From JBMYQA01 sp049600855 (lineage in GTDB: Bacteria > Bacteroidota > Bacteroidia > Cytophagales > Flammeovirgaceae), in assembly GCA_049600855.1 (NCBI GenBank), contig JBMYQA010000165.1, positions 1 through 12,941 on the forward strand: a stretch of 12,941 nucleotides of DNA, written 5' to 3'. The notes beneath the pieces are model-generated. The model had not been told where the DNA came from. It did no database searches and saw only the letters and a list, made by a program, of their open reading frames with translations. Both the position numbers and the translations under genes were made by a program. The stretch's first letter is position 1; each line of letters begins with the position of its first letter. Below are positions 5,809 through 12,327 of the stretch, in pieces.

Positions 5809-5934
5809 TAATTGCTTTTGGATTTAATAGCTCAAAATATTAATGCGGCTCACATGAATGATCGCCCACAAAGTTAGGAAGTAGACCTGAAAACGAGGAA
5901 TTTCCAGTCATAAACTTAAACGGCTTGCTGATTG

Positions 5935-5971
5935 GGTTATGGTAAAAGTGATGAATACGCATACCATGACC
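5935..5971 (-). terminator. Hairpin downstream of the TPR/anti-sigma-like gene
   Basis: GGTTATGGTA (5935-5944) and TACCATGACC (5962-5971) pair at nine of ten positions around a 17-nt loop, 17 bp past the stop of the minus-strand gene. There is no U-run on that strand. The remainder of 5809-5987 shows no further structure. Confidence 0.35.
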
Positions 5972-5987
5972 ACCTCATTTCACCAAG

Positions 5988-7406
5988 TTAATGTTCTTCC
6001 ATATAAAAACGATCATCAAGTTCTTTACGGAATGTTTTTAAGTAATAACGCGCTTGTTTTACTTTTTTAGACTTTAACAAATCAACTAAATAAGCTACAT
6101 CATACCCCTTATAACTTGCGTTAGGAAGATTTTGTGGACTTGATTTATATTGATTTAATCCTTGAAGCTGTAGAATTTGATCAAAAGACTTCTGTGCCTT
6201 TCTGATTTTCCCTTCCTGCATATACGTTAAGCCTTGTTGAAAGTGGAGTTCTTTACTTGTTGGAACTTCTTTTAAAACTTGTTCATATAGGTTATGCGCC
6301 ATGGAATAGTTTTTAGCATTAAAATGGGCAATACCTAAATTATAGATCTCATTTTGCTGGGTGTTCAGATTTAAACTGGTGTAGTTATTCACTAATAATT
6401 GCGTACCTTTCGCTGTGATGTGGAAGGTAGTCACCGTATCCGAAAATGAAAACTTGAGCGCTTCGCTCTGTTCATTTCGTGCATCGCTTGAGTTTCGAGG
6501 TTTATCGGCTAAATCTTCTTCCTTATCATAAAACTTGTCGTTTTTTCTAGGAGAAGTGGAAGTGCTTTGTTTGAGTTTGTTCTTAGGGATTTTCCCTTTT
6601 TTTGCTTGCTTAATCGCTAGCTCATCCATCCCAGCTCCTCCAGCAGCATCATTCTTGGTATTTTCAAAGGCTTCTGTATTCACAGGCATCACCGTCTTTT
6701 TTTCATCTTTTTTCGCCTTTTCTCGTTGTGTATCTGCAAGAGCAGGTTCCGCTGCATCATCAAATACAAAGGTACCGTCACTAACCACCTCCAAGTCCGC
6801 TTTTTCTTCTGCAATCTCAATTATATCTTCTGCAATCTTAAGGCTACTGGTGTTCTTCTTGACATTAGCCGTAGCCGTGTGTTGATCGGTATGTGTGGTT
6901 AAGTTTTTGTTTGTGCTGTGCGCAGAATTACTATTTTTCTCCAGTGCGGGTGTTTCTTTGTCTGAAGGGGTTAAGTCTTTGCGTTCTTCGGTTTTTTCAC
7001 TTTCTAGTTGATCAGCCAAAGCGGGTTTTTCAGTAGACACACCAGTATTTTGATCGGTAGCCATTTCTGCATCAGTCATCATTACGTTTTTGAAGAGCAC
7101 AGCTGCTACAATGAGTAGACAGATGGATGCGGCAACTGCCACCAATGATTGCGTAGAAAACAACTGAAATGGGTTACCCTTAGCCTTTGGACGTGTGCCA
7201 GCAGCAAGCCTAATTTTTTGATTAAAATCTGCTGTGAGCTGGGGCAAACTTTCGGGGTTTTCCATCATGCGCACACCTTCAGCCGCATCGTCCAAAAAGG
7301 GATCATCTAAGGATTTTTTTTCCTCTTTAGGGGTACGGTTCTCGGCCCAAGCCAATAATTCTTCTGGTGTTAACGGTTCATATGGTACGTTTTTGTGTTC
7401 TGACAT
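5988..7406 (-). CDS. Membrane-anchored TPR protein, putative anti-sigma partner
   Basis: 472 aa, ATG start. The N-terminal ~85 residues are cytoplasmic in character and include TPEELLAWAENRTPKEE and LDDPFLDDAAEGVRMME (33-49). The latter resembles the acidic DPFLxDAxEG segment often seen at the start of Bacteroidota anti-sigma-like proteins. There is no HxxxCxxC zinc motif. One membrane segment (about 86-107) follows, then a long low-complexity Lys/Glu/Ser/Thr-rich linker (110 to about 315). Two TPR-like repeats come at about 352-384 and 386-415, and a short helical C terminus (433-472) ends in an Asp/Glu-rich tail. Sitting right after an ECF sigma gene on the same strand, it is most simply the membrane partner that binds or regulates the sigma factor, with the TPR part sensing in the periplasm. 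The anti-sigma role is inferred from context; the membrane and TPR calls are from the sequence. Confidence 0.65.
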   Translation of the reverse strand: MSEHKNVPYEPLTPEELLAWAENRTPKEEKKSLDDPFLDDAAEGVRMMENPESLPQLTADFNQKIRLAAGTRPKAKGNPFQLFSTQSLVAVAASICLLIVAAVLFKNVMMTDAEMATDQNTGVSTEKPALADQLESEKTEERKDLTPSDKETPALEKNSNSAHSTNKNLTTHTDQHTATANVKKNTSSLKIAEDIIEIAEEKADLEVVSDGTFVFDDAAEPALADTQREKAKKDEKKTVMPVNTEAFENTKNDAAGGAGMDELAIKQAKKGKIPKNKLKQSTSTSPRKNDKFYDKEEDLADKPRNSSDARNEQSEALKFSFSDTVTTFHITAKGTQLLVNNYTSLNLNTQQNEIYNLGIAHFNAKNYSMAHNLYEQVLKEVPTSKELHFQQGLTYMQEGKIRKAQKSFDQILQLQGLNQYKSSPQNLPNASYKGYDVAYLVDLLKSKKVKQARYYLKTFRKELDDRFYMEEH

Positions 7407-7481
7407 TGGTTTTTAACTAGTAAAATATTAGCACCTCTTTTGGTTGTGGTTTTGTTAGTTTGTTCAATGGCTTGTTACCTG

Positions 7482-7513
7482 CAAAAATACAATCATCTGA
7501 ATAGTGTTTCAAG
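7482..7513 (-). promoter_or_regulatory. Internal promoter for the TPR/anti-sigma-like gene
   Basis: On the minus strand CTTG (7513-7510), 20 nt, TATTTTTG (7489-7482). The -7 element is an exact TAnnTTTG and the -33 is one base off TTTG. It overlaps the 3' end of the sigma gene and would give a leader of about 70 nt, so the partner could be made independently of the sigma factor. Confidence 0.5.
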
Positions 7514-8110
7514 AATCACGCACAGTAACAAGCTTAATGTGAGTTTATTCTTTAAGTTCCGCTTGCCATTTTGGATGTAACTTTTTACCTGTTTCAACGT
7601 GTATTCGGTTTCATCCGCAATTTCTTGATACGACTTTTCCTGTAAGAAGAACAGTTCAATACACCGTTTTTGTTCATCTTTTAACTCATCAATTGCTTCT
7701 CTGAGCTTAGCGAGTTGTTTTTCAGCGTCGTCTTCATCTAAGTGATGCATCGGTTGATCATATTCCACATTACTTTTTACAGAATTTGCATATTCATCTT
7801 TCCTTTTGCTAAGCGTTTGGTTTTTCCGAAGCTGCATCAAGCAATGATTTTTCACCACACGATGAAGCCATGCTTTGAAATTAGTTACTTCAAAGACCTT
7901 TAAATCTTTAAGCAGTTTTTCGAAAATTTGGGTAACGGCATCTTGACTATCGCTTTCGTTTTTGTAGTATTTCATGCAGACACCAAATACCAAATGAGTA
8001 TAACGCGTATACAATTCTCCTACAAAGTAGTTATCATCTGTAGCTTTATACTTTGCAATAAGTTCTAAATCGGTGAGTTTGTTTTTGGTATGGAATAGCT
8101 TTTTCAGCAT
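7493..8110 (-). CDS. ECF-type sigma-70 family RNA polymerase sigma factor
   Basis: 205 aa, ATG start. Region 2 spans about 25-98, with LYTRYTHLVFGVCMKYYKN and the DSQDAVTQIFEKL stretch (54-66) typical of ECF factors, then NFKAWLHRVVKNHCLMQLRK (77-96) for -10 recognition. An acidic linker (115-130) leads to region 4 at about 133-188, with ELKDEQKRCIELFFLQEKSY, the helix-turn-helix SYQEIADETEYTLKQVKSYI, and NGKRNLKNKL. This is the Bacteroidota ECF pattern. The oddity is the end: after NKL the protein continues as TLSLLLCVILETLFR (191-205), a hydrophobic tail not usual in the family. The gene lies 86 bp upstream of a membrane-anchored TPR protein on the same strand, a common sigma/anti-sigma order. 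The stimulus is unknown. Confidence 0.9.
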   Translation of the reverse strand: MLKKLFHTKNKLTDLELIAKYKATDDNYFVGELYTRYTHLVFGVCMKYYKNESDSQDAVTQIFEKLLKDLKVFEVTNFKAWLHRVVKNHCLMQLRKNQTLSKRKDEYANSVKSNVEYDQPMHHLDEDDAEKQLAKLREAIDELKDEQKRCIELFFLQEKSYQEIADETEYTLKQVKSYIQNGKRNLKNKLTLSLLLCVILETLFR

Positions 8111-8161
8111 AGTAAATGCATCAATGAGATGCTTAGCATTTTGATGTTGATTTTACTAAAA

Positions 8162-8192
8162 CAAGTATACTGATTATCAATCAGATCACATA
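8162..8192 (-). promoter_or_regulatory. Candidate promoter of the sigma-factor gene
   Basis: On the minus strand TATG (8192-8189), 19 nt, TATACTTG (8169-8162); each element is one base off consensus. The spacer contains the inverted repeat CTGATT-ATC-AATCAG (8170-8184), which could be an operator. It sits about 50 bp before the sigma ATG and outside the MITE. Confidence 0.35.
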
Positions 8193-8291
8193 AGCTGAAT
8201 TAAAAAATTATAGAATTGATTGTATTTTACTGATCTCCAAAAGGGAATTTACGTAAAATAGTGTTTATCACGAATAAACAATTTTTATTTA

Positions 8292-8466
8292 GAGACTGTT
8301 TGAACTTTTTCTTTCGGCTAAAGCTGACTGATTTTTACCCCTATTTCGTTGCTGTTTCCTTGAATAGATTACCATTATTCGTCTCGGTGGAGAACGGTTC
8401 AAAAGCGCCTTATCTGGGTACAAACCAATTCAGTTTTAGCACTAAACAAAAAATTCAAACAGTCTC
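8292..8466. mobile_element. MITE-like non-coding element with terminal inverted repeats
   Basis: 175 bp bounded by GAGACTGTTTGAA at the left end and its reverse complement at the right. Over the outer 23 bp the two ends agree at 21 positions. TTA directly repeats on both flanks (8289-8291 and 8467-8469), as a 3-bp target duplication of the TNA type made by some IS5-family transposases. A second, imperfect inner inverted repeat (8317-8340 with 8416-8440) makes most of the element foldable into one long hairpin. No transposase or credible ORF is inside; the open frame across it is explained by the palindromic sequence. It lies in the divergent spacer between the sigma gene and the gene at 8526 and could affect either. 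The IS5 assignment is inferred from the TIR length and TTA only. Confidence 0.72.
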
Positions 8467-8525
8467 TTAGACTTTTCCTTTTGATCTATTAAATTGGAAA
8501 GACAACAAACCAAAAATAGACAGCT

Positions 8526-9128
8526 ATGCCTAAACCCAATGAGTTTAGTCTTGAAGAAAGGACATTATTTAACGAGTTATTCAGTAATAATCCGCAACAA
8601 AAAGATCATTTTAATCAGGATTTTTCGCAATTAACAGGACATACCATTGTTGATCTGAAAGAACATATTACGCACCAAGTGGTGCTAGAGGCGCTGCATG
8701 GATTAGAAAATTACTTACAAGATAAAAGTTATTCAATTACTGCCAAGAAGAGGGTGTTTATGGTGGTTTATGAATCTGTACAGAATTTAGAATTTTCTTG
8801 GAAGGCTGCTGAACTCAAGATTATAGACTCATCGGATTCATTTATTGTTTATTCGTTACTTACTGAAAAAATAACGACAGAGGCTCGTTGGTTACAAGAC
8901 GTGAAACTCGCTCAACGAATTATCCAAAAAATTAATACGCTTTCTCGACAAGCGTTGCGGAGCATAAAAATAAACATCTTAAAAAATAATTATTCGGATG
9001 ATCACCTCGTTTATTCAGGATGGCTCAATGTTGGTTTACGAATAACTCCTCCATTAACCTATCATTTCGATTTACTTGAATCAGAAACGTGTGCGTTGCG
9101 TATCATCGCTAAAATTACAAAGCATTAG
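8526..9128 (+). CDS. Uncharacterised protein resembling the SiaB/DUF6272 family
   Basis: 200 aa, ATG start, TAG stop, no signal peptide or membrane segment. The N-terminal ~70 residues are charged and probably helical (EERTLFNELF; LEALHGLENYLQD). In the middle, KKRVFMVVYESVQNLEFS (74-91) resembles the N-box region of SiaB-type histidine-kinase-fold proteins (VExxQN). The end, SGWLNVGLRITPPLTYHFDLLESETCALRIIAKI, has the spacing of the C-terminal GLGxIDIARKSG..LxYxF segment of that family, but the glycine-rich ATP lid is degraded to NVGLRI. So it could be a divergent, perhaps ATP-binding-deficient, member. SiaB proteins are kinases in partner-switching signalling with SiaC-like substrates; no such partner is adjacent. 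The match is from memory of the pattern and is weak. Confidence 0.4.
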   Translation: MPKPNEFSLEERTLFNELFSNNPQQKDHFNQDFSQLTGHTIVDLKEHITHQVVLEALHGLENYLQDKSYSITAKKRVFMVVYESVQNLEFSWKAAELKIIDSSDSFIVYSLLTEKITTEARWLQDVKLAQRIIQKINTLSRQALRSIKINILKNNYSDDHLVYSGWLNVGLRITPPLTYHFDLLESETCALRIIAKITKH

Positions 9129-9156
9129 GTGATATTGGGATTTTATTGGATTTATC

Positions 9157-9187
9157 ATGAACTTGCACTCCCGATATGCGTGTTCAT
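9157..9187. repeat. Inverted repeat upstream of dapF
   Basis: ATGAAC (9157-9162) and GTTCAT (9182-9187), with an inner GCA/TGC pair, give a symmetrical interrupted stem in the 86-bp spacer between the gene at 8526 and dapF. There is no U-run after it. It could be an operator or a weak 3' structure; no convincing dapF promoter is seen. Confidence 0.3.
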
Positions 9188-9214
9188 ACCTCTAATTATT
9201 AAATGTAAGAAGTC

Positions 9215-10201
9215 ATGAAATTTCCCATCATTAAATGCCACGGCTCTGAAAATGATTTTGTAATGATTGATGAAGTCAGTCAGGACTACGGATTTACCGA
9301 AGCACAACGAAGTGTGATTGCCCAGCAATTATGTGATCGCAAAGGGCCTGTAGGGGCCGATGGAATTTTGTACTTTGTGCCTAGTGATAAAGGCGATGGC
9401 ATGATGCGCATGTTTAATCCTGATGGTAGTGAGGCAGAAATGTGTGGAAATGGCATTCGTTGCATTGGGCGTTTAGCGCATGAAGTGTTAAAAAAGCCCC
9501 AATTTCACATCGAAACCCTAAAGGGATTGTATCCTATGCAACAAGAGGAAGCTATTTTTGGTGATATTCCTACGTACAGCGTAGCAATTAACACAGTATC
9601 GTTAAATCCTAAAGATTTGCCATTAACAAGTACAGCCAATCAGCACATAGATTTACCTTTACCTGCTTTATCTGCAAATCGTACATTTACCGCCATTAGC
9701 TTAACCAATCCACATGCCATTGTATGGGTAGAGGAAGTGATGCGCGAAGAGCTCGAAGAAGTAGGCGAAAAAGCAAATACCGATAAAACCGTTTTTCCAC
9801 AAGGAGTAAATGTAACGTTTTGTTCAGGTGTGAATGAGCAAGCCATCTTTACAGGAACGTATGAAAGAGGGGCAGGAATTACCTTTTCGTGCGGTACAGG
9901 AATGTCGGCTGCGACCATTGCTTCGTGCGTGACTGGAAAAGTTCCATTTAATACGTGGATTGAGGTGTACAATCAAGGCGGCATGGTGCGCTGTAAAGTG
10001 GAGTTAGATGAAAATGAAGTGCCGAGTATCGTACACTTATTAGGAAATGCTACTTACATTTTTACGTGTGATGTACAAATTGATGAAGCTCACCATACAG
10101 TAATACTGAGTAATCGAACAAGTTATGAGCAAGAAGCAATCGCCTATCAGGAGATGAAAGCTCACGTGAGCCAAGTATTGGGGAAATCACTTCAGGTTTA
10201 A
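9215..10201 (+). CDS. dapF: Diaminopimelate epimerase, long form
   Basis: Interconverts LL- and meso-2,6-diaminopimelate without cofactor (EC 5.1.1.7), in lysine and peptidoglycan synthesis. 328 aa, against about 260-275 for the common form. The two catalytic cysteines are present: Cys77 in MFNPDGSEAEMCGNGIRC and Cys226 in TFSCGTGMSA. Substrate-binding signatures also appear: HGSENDFVMID (9-19), NPHAIVWV (165-172), and TYERGAGITFSCGTGMS (215-231). The extra length comes from a longer middle region (about 110-160) and a C-terminal tail (about 285-328). The HGSENDF start and TYERG spelling remind me more of the long DapF of lactobacilli and related Firmicutes than of the short Bacteroidota enzyme, which raises transfer or paralogy. 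No lysine-pathway gene is adjacent. The ATG at 9215 puts the conserved beta strand right at the N terminus. Confidence 0.93.
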   Translation: MKFPIIKCHGSENDFVMIDEVSQDYGFTEAQRSVIAQQLCDRKGPVGADGILYFVPSDKGDGMMRMFNPDGSEAEMCGNGIRCIGRLAHEVLKKPQFHIETLKGLYPMQQEEAIFGDIPTYSVAINTVSLNPKDLPLTSTANQHIDLPLPALSANRTFTAISLTNPHAIVWVEEVMREELEEVGEKANTDKTVFPQGVNVTFCSGVNEQAIFTGTYERGAGITFSCGTGMSAATIASCVTGKVPFNTWIEVYNQGGMVRCKVELDENEVPSIVHLLGNATYIFTCDVQIDEAHHTVILSNRTSYEQEAIAYQEMKAHVSQVLGKSLQV

Positions 10202-10226
10202 TCTGATTAAGGCACTAATATTGTAA

Positions 10227-10258
10227 CTTGCAAAACTCAGAACCGCTTAATAAGTTTA
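10227..10258 (+). promoter_or_regulatory. Candidate promoter of the AI-2E family gene
   Basis: CTTG (10227-10230), 20 nt, TAAGTTTA (10251-10258); each element is one base off the Bacteroidota consensus. It starts 26 bp past the dapF stop and would give a leader of about 45 nt to the ATG at 10309. Confidence 0.4.
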
Positions 10259-10308
10259 TTCTAAGGGTTTAGGAAGTGATTTTTCAATAGACTTTGATCA
10301 ATACAAAC

Positions 10309-11448
10309 ATGGGTGGCTTTTTTAATCGAACAACATTTATCGCTGGTATTATTGTGGTAATGGGGATTGTGCTCACCTATATCTTCAGCGACATTGTTAC
10401 TTACCTCATCATTTCTTTTGCCATTGCCGCCATACTCAGAACGCCAACCAATTACATCAGTCAATTACAGATTTTTGGCTTAAGGCCGCCACGAATATTT
10501 GCCATTTTAGTCTCCTACAGCCTGCTTTTTGGTTTTATTGCCCTGTTTGTATTGCTCTTTGCGCCCCTTGTTTCCGATCAAATCGAGGTAATCAAGTCGG
10601 CCAAGCCCCAACAATCTTTGGATAAAATCTTGAAACCGATTAGCGAGATTGAAGCGTTTTTACAAGAAAAAGGAATCATTGAAGCTACGCAACAACCGAT
10701 GAATGAAGAAGGAAGCAGCGGGCAGGGTGGGGCATCTACAAATAGTAAATTAGTTCAGTCTATCAAAGAATATATTAATAGTACAGATTGGCTCGGAGAT
10801 AACTTTTCTTCGACACTTACGAACCTACTTTCCTTTACAGGAAATTTTTTCATCTCATTTATTGCCGTCATTTTTATTACCTTTTTTATTTTGTATGAAA
10901 AAGGAGCAATTCGGAAATACTTTCTATCACTTGTGCCCAATCGTTACTTTGAGGTGACCATTGTGGCAGTCACTAAAATTGAGCGTTCGCTCTCCAATTA
11001 TTTATTGGGAATTTTACTGCAAATGATTTCCATTTTCTCGTTGGCCTCCTTTGGGCTGATTATGGTAGGAATTGATTATGCCGTAACCATTGCGGTGTTT
11101 GCTGCTGTGATGAATGTGATCCCTTTTCTTGGCCCGATTTTAGGAGCGCTATTTGGAATTGTCGTGGGGATTGGTATTCCAACTTCACAAGCTTCTGTAG
11201 CTACTGTTGTTTCCATTGTAGCGGTATTTGTAGTGGTACAGCTGACGGACAACCTTTTTTTGCAACCCATGATTTTCTCACGAAGTGTAAAAGCGCATCC
11301 CTTAGAGATTTTCCTGATCGTATTTGTAGGAGCTACGTTAGCAGGAGCCATTGGGATGATTTTAGCAATACCTACGTACACCATTGTGAAAATTTCCGTT
11401 ACTGAATTTTTGATGGGCTATAAACAGTATCGCGTTTTTAGGCAATGA
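10309..11448 (+). CDS. AI-2E family (PerM/YdiK-like) membrane transport protein
   Basis: 379 aa from the ATG at 10309; a TTG at 10294 would add only MINTN, so I prefer the ATG. There are about eight hydrophobic segments: roughly 8-26, 29-44, 63-87, 175-196, 231-255, 258-290, 297-315 and 332-362. Between the third and fourth is a long soluble loop (about 88-174) with coiled-coil-like helices and a Gly/Ser-rich stretch (about 134-144). Family signatures are LLGILLQMISIF, the VIPFLGPILGALFGI block (270-284), and QLTDNLFLQPMIFSRSVKAHPLEI (311-334). The family (PF01594) includes TqsA, linked to AI-2 export, and antiporter-like or uncharacterised permeases; the name should not be read as evidence for quorum sensing here. 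The gene ends tail-to-tail with the methyltransferase, overlapping by 11 bp. Confidence 0.88.
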   Translation: MGGFFNRTTFIAGIIVVMGIVLTYIFSDIVTYLIISFAIAAILRTPTNYISQLQIFGLRPPRIFAILVSYSLLFGFIALFVLLFAPLVSDQIEVIKSAKPQQSLDKILKPISEIEAFLQEKGIIEATQQPMNEEGSSGQGGASTNSKLVQSIKEYINSTDWLGDNFSSTLTNLLSFTGNFFISFIAVIFITFFILYEKGAIRKYFLSLVPNRYFEVTIVAVTKIERSLSNYLLGILLQMISIFSLASFGLIMVGIDYAVTIAVFAAVMNVIPFLGPILGALFGIVVGIGIPTSQASVATVVSIVAVFVVVQLTDNLFLQPMIFSRSVKAHPLEIFLIVFVGATLAGAIGMILAIPTYTIVKISVTEFLMGYKQYRVFRQ

Positions 11449-12124
11449 CCTCAAGACTAAAAATGTAATTTTCTTCCAGCCAAAACTCTTTTTTTTCGAG
11501 TAGTCGCATGTTAATTTGCTGATTTTGCAGTATCTCCTGAATTTTCTCAATCGCACAATCTTCAGAAAGTACCATAAGTACCTTAGAGTTTGCATGAATA
11601 TGATGCGCTAATTGAGCCGCTAAGCGATGAAAATACTCAAAGTTTTCTCCACAAAACCATGCTTTCTCTTCATCGTTTTTGGGATTGCGAGGATAGTAGG
11701 GAGGATTAATAATCACCCAATCAAAAGATTGATCAATGTTTTCGAATAAATCTGAATAATGAATATGGAGTGCGACTTGATTGCGCTGTGCATTCTTTTC
11801 CAACTGAGTTAAAGCCAGTGGATTAATATCTGTTGCAGTCACTTGTGCCCCTTTTTGAGCACAATACATTGCAATAAGTCCACTACCTGTACCCAATTCG
11901 AGCAAGCTTTGCTGACGCAAATCTTTATGTGCCAAATATCGAATCAGGAATTTTGTACTAAAAAATAAACCTGGATGAAAAACCCCATTGGGAATTTCAA
12001 GTTCAATGCCTTGATAGTGGTAAGTTCGGCTTTGCTCGAGGTATCGCTTGGCAAAAGGCACGAGCACAGGCATAAGCATTACCCTCAACCATCGCTTTAA
12101 TTTCCTTTTGGGCTTCATTGACAT
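11438..12124 (-). CDS. Class I SAM-dependent methyltransferase with NPPY motif
   Basis: 228 aa from the ATG at 12124 (another ATG two codons later is equally possible). The frame is open to a TTG at 12184, but a candidate promoter overlaps that extension, so the ATG is preferred. A basic N terminus (KPKRKLKRWLR) precedes YHYQGIELEIPNGVFHPGLFFSTKFL, the GVFxPG-type entry segment of HemK/PrmC-like enzymes. SAM motif I is LELGTGSGLIAMY (75-87), the acidic motif II is ATDINPLAL (97-105), and the catalytic motif IV is NPPYYP (140-145). NPPY enzymes methylate planar nitrogens in glutamine side chains or adenine bases (PrmC, TrmN6 and similar). The gene is too short and divergent for PrmC itself, so the substrate is unknown. 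It is cytoplasmic and convergent with the AI-2E gene; the two stop codons overlap. Confidence 0.82.
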   Translation of the reverse strand: MSMKPKRKLKRWLRVMLMPVLVPFAKRYLEQSRTYHYQGIELEIPNGVFHPGLFFSTKFLIRYLAHKDLRQQSLLELGTGSGLIAMYCAQKGAQVTATDINPLALTQLEKNAQRNQVALHIHYSDLFENIDQSFDWVIINPPYYPRNPKNDEEKAWFCGENFEYFHRLAAQLAHHIHANSKVLMVLSEDCAIEKIQEILQNQQINMRLLEKKEFWLEENYIFSLEVIA

Positions 12125-12153
12125 CACATCCAGTTTTCCAATCAATAATTGTT

Positions 12154-12185
12154 TGAAATTAGGGATTGATAAGCGGTATAGCAAA
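12154..12185 (-). promoter_or_regulatory. Candidate promoter of the methyltransferase gene
   Basis: On the minus strand TTTG (12185-12182), 20 nt, TAATTTCA (12161-12154), two bases off the -7 consensus. It lies 29 bp before the preferred ATG and overlaps the alternative TTG start, which supports the ATG. Confidence 0.3.
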
Positions 12186-12327
12186 AATCAGAGAACTTCC
12201 GTAATATTGCTGATTAAGTAGGTGTAGTGAGACACTTAATTGAAATAGAGTGATCGAGTAGTTTCAGCGTCTATTTCGAACGACTTCAATATAAAGTAGT
12301 GCCAAAACGATAATTGAAATTAAACAG

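Noticed and set aside
8261..8470. 69-codon plus-strand open frame in the spacer at 8261-8470
   Set aside because: It coincides with the MITE; the sequence is explained by terminal and inner inverted repeats and encodes nothing recognisable.
10755..11595. Several antisense open frames across the AI-2E family gene and its 3' end
   Set aside because: They oppose a well-supported membrane protein with family motifs and lack starts or domains of their own.
12242..12277. GAAATAG/CTATTTC inverted repeat upstream of sppA
   Set aside because: Seven AT-rich pairs with a ~22-nt loop and no U-run; expected by chance in this composition.
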